A DNA stretch of 12,268 nucleotides from CADEGZ01 sp035443705 (lineage in GTDB: Bacteria; Pseudomonadota; Gammaproteobacteria; UBA6186; Azoamicaceae), in contig DAORSV010000046.1 in NCBI GenBank assembly GCA_035443705.1, forward strand, positions 1-12,268, read 5' to 3'. The notes below the pieces were generated by a model. It made no database searches, was not told where the DNA came from, and saw only the letters and a list, made by a program, of their open reading frames with translations. This document shows, piece after piece, positions 7,314-12,268 of the stretch (position 1 is its first letter; each line of letters begins with the position of its first letter). Both the position numbers and the translations under genes were made by a program.

Positions 7314-9608
7314 ATGCTAAATAACACTATCATCACGCGGCAAATTGCAGTTGAGTTAAACGTTCGGCCCGAGCAAGTGGAATCAGCGGTTCAGCTCTTG
7401 GACGCCGGCGACACCGTTCCGTTTATTTCACGTTATCGAAAAGAAGCGACCGGTGGATTAACAGATAGCGACCTTCGTATGCTCGAGGAACGTTTAGCGT
7501 ATCTGAGAGAACTTGAAGAGCGTCGCGTCGCTATATTAAAAAGCATCGAAGAACAAGGAAAACTAACACCTGAATTAGCATTAGCGATTCAAGGTGCGGA
7601 TTCCAAAGCACGGTTAGAAGATCTCTATTTGCCGTACAAACAAAAACGTCGCACGAAAGCGCAAATTGCGCGAGAAGCGGGATTAGAGCCATTAGCACAG
7701 GCTTTATTGGACGATCCGACATTAGAACCAGAAAAAACCGCTGAAGCTTATCTCAATGTAGATTTAAATATTCCAGATATAAAGGCTGCACTAGAAGGTG
7801 CACGTTTTATTCTTATGGAACAATTTTCAGAAGAAGCTAATCTGCTTGGTTTGCTGCGTGATAAATTGTGGGCAGAAGGCACATTAACCAGTCAAGTGGT
7901 TGCAGGCAAAGAAGAAGCCGGTGAAAAATTTAGAGATTATTTTCAATATTCAGAATTGTTGAAAAAAGTGCCTTCTCATCGCATGCTGGCAATTTTACGC
8001 GGACGCCATGAGACATTTTTGCAAGTGACAATCGCGTGCGATGCAACTGGCTTTGAGCAAATGATTGCGCGTCAGTTTAAAGTTGAAGATTTGGGTCGAA
8101 AAAGCGACGCGTGGTTGCTAGAAACGGTTCGTTGGGCATGGCGTGTTAAGCTATATATACAATTGGAATTAGAGCTTGTTAGTCGTTTAAGAGAGCGCTC
8201 AGAGGCCGAGGCCATACAGGTTTTTGCAACGAATTTACGCGATTTATTAATGAGTGCGCCTGCAGGTAGTCGCGCAACGCTCGGATTAGATCCGGGCTTT
8301 AGAACGGGCGTTAAAGTGGCTGTGGTGGATGCCACAGGCAAGGTTGTACAACACAGTACTATTTATCCTCATGCGCCTAAAAACGCGTGGGACGAATCCA
8401 TTGAAGTCTTGGCAACGCTGTGCCGTTTACATAAAGTAGAATTGATAAGCATTGGAAATGGAACAGCTTCTCGCGAGACTGATCAATTGGCGATTGATCT
8501 CATCAAAAAATACCCAGATTTACATCTTAAAAAAATTGTGGTTTCTGAAGCGGGCGCATCTGTTTACTCTGCTTCTAAACTGGCCTCAGAAGAATTTCCA
8601 GATCTGGATGTCAGTATTCGTGGAGCGGTTTCTATTGCAAGACGATTACAAGATCCGTTGGCTGAATTAGTTAAAATCGATCCTAAAGCCATTGGCGTTG
8701 GGCAATATCAACACGATGTTAGCCAAAGTCGCTTGGCGCATTCACTCGAATCGGTGGTTGAAGATTGCGTGAACGCGGTAGGTGTTGATGTCAATACTGC
8801 CTCTGTGCCGTTGTTGACGCGTGTCTCAGGTTTAAATCCAACATTAGCAAAAAATATTGTGGCATTTCGAGATGATCATGGCGCATTTAAAAATCGACAA
8901 GAACTCACGAAGATTCCAAGATTGGGGCCTAAAACATTCGAACAGGCGGCTGGATTTCTACGGATACTTGCGGGAGAAAACCCATTAGATGCTTCAGCGG
9001 TTCATCCTGAAGCCTATCCCGTTGTAGAAAAGGTTTTGTTAAAAACCCAGAAAAACATGGTTGACATTATTGGCAATAAGCAGTTCTTAAGCACATTGCG
9101 TCCTGAAGAATATACAGATGAACAATTTGGATTGCCAACGGTAACCGATATTTTTCTTGAACTCGAAAAACCTGGCAGAGATCCACGCCCAGAGTTTAAG
9201 GCAGCGGCTTTTAATCAAACCGTACAAACCTTGAATGATGTAAAACCGGGAATGATTTTAGAAGGCGTTGTGACTAATGTTGCTAATTTTGGTGCATTTG
9301 TCGATATAGGTGTTCATCAAGATGGATTGGTGCATATTTCTGCGTTGGCAGATAAGTTTGTACAAAATCCACGCGATATTGTTAAGGCAGGTGATATTGT
9401 AACTGTCAAAGTTTTAGAGATAGATGTAAAACGCAAGCGTATTGCGCTGACTTTAAGATTACACGATGAAGCACGAGCGCATCCAACGGCATCTCGAGAT
9501 AACGCGTCCAAAGAAGTTCAGCGTTTTTCTGTTGCAAAAAAACAAACTGAAATAAAAAATTCTTTGGGGACATTGCTCGAGGCTGCATTTAAGAAAAAAG
9601 AATCCTAA
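7314..9608 (+). CDS. tex: Tex family transcription accessory protein, S1 RNA-binding
   Basis: Tex proteins are conserved cytoplasmic nucleic-acid-binding factors related to eukaryotic Spt6. They influence transcription and, in some pathogens, toxin gene expression. The 764-aa product (773 in E. coli YhgF) shows the Tex N-terminal region with RPEQVESAVQLLDAGDTVPF and ARYRKE-like ISRYRKEATGG (residues 38-48). A YqgF/RNase H-like domain begins at TLGLDPGFRTGVKV (322-335) and continues through IGNGTASRETD (380-390) and VVSEAGASVYSAS (409-421). Helix-hairpin-helix motifs lie at about 490-560. A C-terminal S1 domain spans about 645-716 (GVVTNVANFGAFVDIGVHQDG). ATG 7314 was chosen over an upstream in-frame GTG/TTG-type extension because it gives the family N-terminus. 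It begins 2 nt after the glmS stop, with only a weak ribosome-binding site, so co-translation with glmS is likely. The lysine-rich C-terminal tail is unremarkable. Confidence 0.95.
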   Translation: MLNNTIITRQIAVELNVRPEQVESAVQLLDAGDTVPFISRYRKEATGGLTDSDLRMLEERLAYLRELEERRVAILKSIEEQGKLTPELALAIQGADSKARLEDLYLPYKQKRRTKAQIAREAGLEPLAQALLDDPTLEPEKTAEAYLNVDLNIPDIKAALEGARFILMEQFSEEANLLGLLRDKLWAEGTLTSQVVAGKEEAGEKFRDYFQYSELLKKVPSHRMLAILRGRHETFLQVTIACDATGFEQMIARQFKVEDLGRKSDAWLLETVRWAWRVKLYIQLELELVSRLRERSEAEAIQVFATNLRDLLMSAPAGSRATLGLDPGFRTGVKVAVVDATGKVVQHSTIYPHAPKNAWDESIEVLATLCRLHKVELISIGNGTASRETDQLAIDLIKKYPDLHLKKIVVSEAGASVYSASKLASEEFPDLDVSIRGAVSIARRLQDPLAELVKIDPKAIGVGQYQHDVSQSRLAHSLESVVEDCVNAVGVDVNTASVPLLTRVSGLNPTLAKNIVAFRDDHGAFKNRQELTKIPRLGPKTFEQAAGFLRILAGENPLDASAVHPEAYPVVEKVLLKTQKNMVDIIGNKQFLSTLRPEEYTDEQFGLPTVTDIFLELEKPGRDPRPEFKAAAFNQTVQTLNDVKPGMILEGVVTNVANFGAFVDIGVHQDGLVHISALADKFVQNPRDIVKAGDIVTVKVLEIDVKRKRIALTLRLHDEARAHPTASRDNASKEVQRFSVAKKQTEIKNSLGTLLEAAFKKKES

Positions 9609-9617
9609 AAACACGAC

Positions 9618-9646
9618 TTGATATCCTTGCGAGAGATAGGCATAAT
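9618..9646 (+). promoter_or_regulatory. Strong candidate sigma-70 promoter of the HU-like gene
   Basis: TTGATA (9618-9623), a 17-bp spacer and CATAAT (9641-9646) each match consensus at five of six positions or nearly so. Predicted initiation near 9653 gives a leader of about 32 nt before ATG 9685, which has GGAGAG at 9675-9680. This is the best promoter match in the window and suggests that the gene is transcribed on its own as well as by read-through from tex. Confidence 0.6.
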
Positions 9647-9684
9647 CGCCGACTGTTTCTACAATAAAGTCATTGGAGAGTGGT

Positions 9685-10056
9685 ATGGCGATTAAAAAAT
9701 TGAAAAAATCAAACAAAGCAGGTAATCAAAAGCAATTGTTAGGAAGAAAAAAACAAACACGAATCGAAATTTTACGTTCGATTGCCGATAATACGGGCTT
9801 GGCTAAAGTGCAAATTGAATCGGTGTTTTCGGCGCTTGCGGTGCTATTACACGCGCATATGGAAAAGCGCGGATCAGGAGAGTTTACAGTGCCTGCGATG
9901 GGCATTAAGGTGCGCCGTGTTAAGAAAAAAGCGACGAAGTCACGAACAATGGTCAGTCCTTTAACTGGGCAAGAAGTACTGATCCCTGGCAAGCCTGCGC
10001 GAATGGCGGTTAAATTAAGCGCATTGAAACCTTTGAAATTGGCCGTATTAGAATAA
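9685..10056 (+). CDS. HU/IHF-family DNA-binding protein with basic N-terminal extension
   Basis: This 123-aa basic protein belongs to the bacterial HU/IHF-type DNA-bending family and is probably nucleoid-associated. Residues 1-24 form a lysine-rich extension (KKLKKSNK, GRKKQTR) not present in E. coli HU. Next comes a two-helix dimerisation segment (RIEILRSIADNTGLAKVQIESVFSALAVLL, about 26-55). The signature glycine-rich turn GSGEFTVPAMGIKVRR (63-78) leads into the DNA-binding beta arm, which contains an added basic stretch KKKATKSR (80-87) and the arm return SPLTGQEVLIPGKPA (91-105). The C-terminal segment is ALKPLKLAV. ATG 9685 is preferred over in-frame TTG 9673 because GGAGAG (9675-9680) lies between them. 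The usual HU length is about 90 aa, so this is the longer, HU-like variant rather than canonical HupA/HupB. Its DNA specificity cannot be judged from the sequence. Confidence 0.82.
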   Translation: MAIKKLKKSNKAGNQKQLLGRKKQTRIEILRSIADNTGLAKVQIESVFSALAVLLHAHMEKRGSGEFTVPAMGIKVRRVKKKATKSRTMVSPLTGQEVLIPGKPARMAVKLSALKPLKLAVLE

Positions 10057-10222
10057 GAGGCGCTAAAATTTGGGACATTGCACGTTTTGGCGTTTATTTA
10101 TAATGTGGATTGCTGGGTTTAGCTCCTGAACTCTTGCCAGAATTGCTTGCCTAATAATAATATATTCTTGTCAATATGGTAGAATATGAGCTGGCAGAAG
10201 GCGTTTAAGAGAGTGTAGTGCA
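10057..10222 (+). promoter_or_regulatory. Regulatory gap before the unknown gene / AnkH-like operon
   Basis: This 166-bp non-coding stretch holds two promoter-like elements. One is a perfect TATAAT at 10099-10104 with a poor -35 (TTGCAC 10078-10083, 15-bp spacer). The other is an extended -10, TGgTAGAAT (TG 10177-10178, hexamer 10180-10185), which would start transcription near 10192 and leave a 31-nt leader. TGCCAG (10135-10140) and CTGGCA (10191-10196) form a spaced inverted repeat flanking the second element. An A+T-rich CTAATAATAATATATT segment (10151-10166) lies at its -35 position and might bind a regulator. AAGAGAG (10207-10213) is the ribosome-binding site for the next gene. Confidence 0.4.
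10061..10092 (+). terminator. Weak candidate intrinsic terminator after the HU-like gene
   Basis: CGCTAAAA (10061-10068) can pair with TTTTGGCG (10085-10092), with one T-G wobble and a 16-nt loop. The stem is followed by TTTATTTAT. The stem is A+T-rich and the loop is long, so efficiency would be low; it may only attenuate transcription into the next genes. Confidence 0.3.
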
Positions 10223-10852
10223 ATGTCTCGAAAAGGGAAAAATTTAGGGTTTGTGCGTGATTTCGAGTCGGGGAAGCGAGACGACGATCTTCAGCTGCTT
10301 AGCACTATCGAAAAGCAAGTGCAAGGTGTGCTGGGTGAGGTGCAATATATTACAGAAACCATAGAAACGCACAAAAAAGTTGCACCCGTAGAAGATATCG
10401 AAGCAAAAATAAAAAAGTCTTACGAAAAAATTAAAAAATTAATGAATTCCGATAACGCCGATCTCAATATGGCATTAGAAGGCGATGCCAAGCGGCGCAC
10501 TTCGGGTGGCATTGATGTTGAAAAAAATCCATTAATTAAAGAAATGGGTGGCATGCCACTTGAGGAGATTTCACCCGAATGGCGTGAGAAAATCGAAGGA
10601 AAACCTTTAGATAAAACGGAGTTAGAAAATTTAGTTAATAAGAAGTTGAAAAATCGTGCTGAATTAGCCAATAAATTAAAAGCCAAAAATAAATTAAAAT
10701 CCCAACCTAAGATGCGTGCTGGCCAGCAGATAACACCAAAATTCAAGAAAATACAGATGCAAGAAACACTCAAGTACATTTTGAAAGAAGAACCAAAACC
10801 GATGCCTGCTCCAAAACCACCTTCTGTACCACGGCCGCCCGGTTATGGTTAA
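10223..10852 (+). CDS. Hypothetical lysine-rich helical protein with proline-rich tail
   Basis: I do not recognise this 209-aa protein. It has no signal peptide, no membrane segment and no cysteine. Residues 21-75 look helical and are probably coiled-coil (LQLLSTIEKQVQGVLGEV and EAKIKKSYEKIKKLM). A charged central part follows, with GGIDVEKNPLIKEMGGMPL (95-113) and EEISPEWREKIEGK. A second, very lysine-rich helical region spans about 127-190. The last 20 residues are a proline-rich tail rich in PKP and RPP steps, ending GYG. AAGAGAG (10207-10213) lies 9 nt before the ATG. Its last eight bases overlap the start of the ankyrin-protein gene, so the two are almost certainly co-transcribed and translationally coupled. 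A helper, chaperone or co-secreted partner of the ankyrin protein is a reasonable guess from context only. A scaffold or nucleic-acid-binding role is equally compatible with the composition. Confidence 0.8.
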   Translation: MSRKGKNLGFVRDFESGKRDDDLQLLSTIEKQVQGVLGEVQYITETIETHKKVAPVEDIEAKIKKSYEKIKKLMNSDNADLNMALEGDAKRRTSGGIDVEKNPLIKEMGGMPLEEISPEWREKIEGKPLDKTELENLVNKKLKNRAELANKLKAKNKLKSQPKMRAGQQITPKFKKIQMQETLKYILKEEPKPMPAPKPPSVPRPPGYG

Positions 10853-12266
10853 TCAATCCATTTCTAAAGAAATTTTATTTGGAACTTTCGATAGTGTGCT
10901 GAAGTGCGTGCGTGGTGGATCGGATGTTAATGAAAAAGATGTTTATGGTTTAACGCCATTAATTGAAGCAACATTAAAAAAAGATGTTCGTATTGCCGAG
11001 CTGTTGTTAGAACATGGCGCCAAAATTAACCAAGAAGACATTAGCGGACAAACCGCATTGCAATGGGCGGTTAATCGTTATCATGTTCCCCTGTGCGAGC
11101 TTTTTTTGAAGCATAAAGCAGATCCAAATCATTATTCTGCAGATGGCCAGCCCTTATTAGTAAATCCCATTTTGCGCGAACAAAAAGATATTATACAATT
11201 GTTGGTGTCCTTTGGTGCGGAGTTGACTTTCGCGTTCGATTTCATTAATGCGAAATTGATTGGTCACCGTTATGAGTTAATGGGGCGTGCACGCATCCTT
11301 AATCCAGATAACGCTTTTATAGATTTAAGTTACGAAGGTTTTTTTCTAGAATTTACAGTCGGTATTATTTATCGCACCCTTCAAAATTTTATAAATAGTT
11401 CTGCAAACAATCAGTTTAATGCTTATGCCGCAGTCTTAAGTAAAGTTGCGAGAACATTAAAAGTCGCTTCTCAAATTATCCCATACAAATATACAACCGA
11501 GTTGTCGAAAGACCAAGATGCGGTTATTCGTCGTGCTTTAACGGATGATTTAGTGGTTATCCCTGTTTCTTATGAAGGGCACGCGATTACGTTTATTAAA
11601 TATGGAAAATTATTTGCGAAATGCGATCGGGGCGTACAGCATATTGTAGACACGGTTGTGATTTCAGAAGTAGGTAATCCCATAGCATTAAATGCCGATT
11701 TTTTAAAAGACTTGATGTATAACAATAAATCGGACGAATATATAAACAAAGACATAAAAACTATTCTGGGGTTAAAACCCTTAACGACATTACCTGCGCG
11801 GTATCAGCTAAGCGGTAATTGTTCTTGGGCTAATGTCGAAGCCAGTGTGCCTGCTATGATGTTTATGTTAATGTTTAGAGGTAATCTAGAAAGTCGTGGC
11901 GAAATCGCCGCTTTAAAAAAATCCATTATGCAATATTATGATACCTGGGTAAACTGGGATAAAGATCGTATTTTAAGCGAATGCATTGAATCATTTTATA
12001 ATGCTAATAAAGAAAAGAAGGTAGCAAAAGCTTCTATTTTAGCTGCCATTCTTTTTCAGCGTTGTAGGGCTTCGCATAAAAACGAAATCGAAAGAGCTAA
12101 AAAAATATTATCGATATTAACCTTGCCTGAATATAATTATATTTTAAAAACCTACATAAAAGTTTATTATACGCGCATGGCTGGAAAACTCGGCGAAGAT
12201 TTTTTAGGGGTTTTAAGAGCGTGTGGGTTGGATATGAATACATTAACTCTTCGAAAATCGCGCTGA
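10845..12266 (+). CDS. Ankyrin-repeat protein resembling Legionella Dot/Icm effector AnkH (LegA3), with cysteine-protease-like C-terminal half
   Basis: The product is 473 aa and complete. Residues about 7-127 form four ankyrin-type units: a degenerate first cap (7-31), clear repeats DVYGLTPLIEATLKKD...LLLEHGAKIN (32-62) and DISGQTALQWAVNRY...FLKHKADPN (65-95), and a divergent fourth (99-127). The C-terminal part has no repeats. A strand-like segment VVIPVSYEGHAITFIKYG (237-254) places His246 before Asp261, and Gln321 lies five residues before Cys326 in QLSGNCSW. This is the His-Asp-Gln-Cys order of clan CE peptidases. Helices fill residues 350-460. No signal peptide or membrane helix is seen, as expected for a type IV-secreted protein. 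Legionella AnkH has similar length and the same ankyrin-plus-protease-like plan; that homology is from memory and unsearched. No Shine-Dalgarno sequence precedes the ATG, which overlaps the upstream gene by 8 nt. Secretion and activity are inferred. Confidence 0.75.
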   Translation: MVNQSISKEILFGTFDSVLKCVRGGSDVNEKDVYGLTPLIEATLKKDVRIAELLLEHGAKINQEDISGQTALQWAVNRYHVPLCELFLKHKADPNHYSADGQPLLVNPILREQKDIIQLLVSFGAELTFAFDFINAKLIGHRYELMGRARILNPDNAFIDLSYEGFFLEFTVGIIYRTLQNFINSSANNQFNAYAAVLSKVARTLKVASQIIPYKYTTELSKDQDAVIRRALTDDLVVIPVSYEGHAITFIKYGKLFAKCDRGVQHIVDTVVISEVGNPIALNADFLKDLMYNNKSDEYINKDIKTILGLKPLTTLPARYQLSGNCSWANVEASVPAMMFMLMFRGNLESRGEIAALKKSIMQYYDTWVNWDKDRILSECIESFYNANKEKKVAKASILAAILFQRCRASHKNEIERAKKILSILTLPEYNYILKTYIKVYYTRMAGKLGEDFLGVLRACGLDMNTLTLRKSR

Positions 12267-12268
12267 AC

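Noticed and set aside
10057..10222. tRNA or small RNA gene in the gap before the unknown gene
   Set aside because: No cloverleaf, conserved T-loop or convincing paired structure was found; the content is better explained by a weak terminator and promoter elements.
10839..12266. Papain-like (Cys then His) catalytic order in the ankyrin protein
   Set aside because: The only convincing His context (EGHAITF) lies before the only convincing Cys context (GNCSW), so the linear order fits clan CE rather than papain.

Overview
The window reads as a chromosomal segment of an A+T-rich gammaproteobacterium, most likely a host-associated member of the Legionellales (Legionella/Coxiella/Rickettsiella/Berkiella-like). 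The housekeeping proteins (RarA, GlmU, GlmS, Tex) are clearly gammaproteobacterial. The last gene encodes an ankyrin-repeat protein built like the Legionella Dot/Icm effector AnkH. The lineage is inferred from protein resemblance and was not tested by search. No RNA genes, CRISPR arrays, insertion sequences or integrase genes were seen, and coding density is high.

Layout. 11-1321 (minus): rarA, a replication-associated AAA+ ATPase. 1322-1421: a compact divergent control region with face-to-face promoter candidates and an imperfect 19-bp palindrome. 1422-3994 (plus): a three-gene cytochrome bd operon, cydA-cydB plus a 51-codon membrane protein of the DUF2474 type. CydA has the short quinol loop of the cyanide-insensitive (CIO) branch. 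4077-7312: glmU-glmS, the entry and exit enzymes of UDP-GlcNAc synthesis, preceded by an extended -10 promoter candidate. 7314-9608: tex, an RNA-binding transcription accessory protein that starts 2 nt after glmS. 9685-10056: a small HU-family DNA-binding protein with its own strong promoter candidate. 10057-10222: a short regulatory gap. 10223-12266: two overlapping genes, a lysine-rich helical protein of unknown function and the AnkH-like protein.

How the genes work together. The cyd genes make a terminal quinol oxidase suited to low oxygen or to respiratory inhibitors. glmU and glmS supply UDP-GlcNAc for peptidoglycan and LPS. tex and rarA are expression and genome-maintenance genes. The last two genes form the accessory part. 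Their 8-nt overlap, and the lack of a ribosome-binding site for the second gene, suggest coupled translation. The ankyrin protein's C-terminal half carries a His-Asp-Gln-Cys series in the order and spacing of clan CE cysteine proteases (Ulp1/YopJ/adenain type). This pair is the most interesting part of the window.
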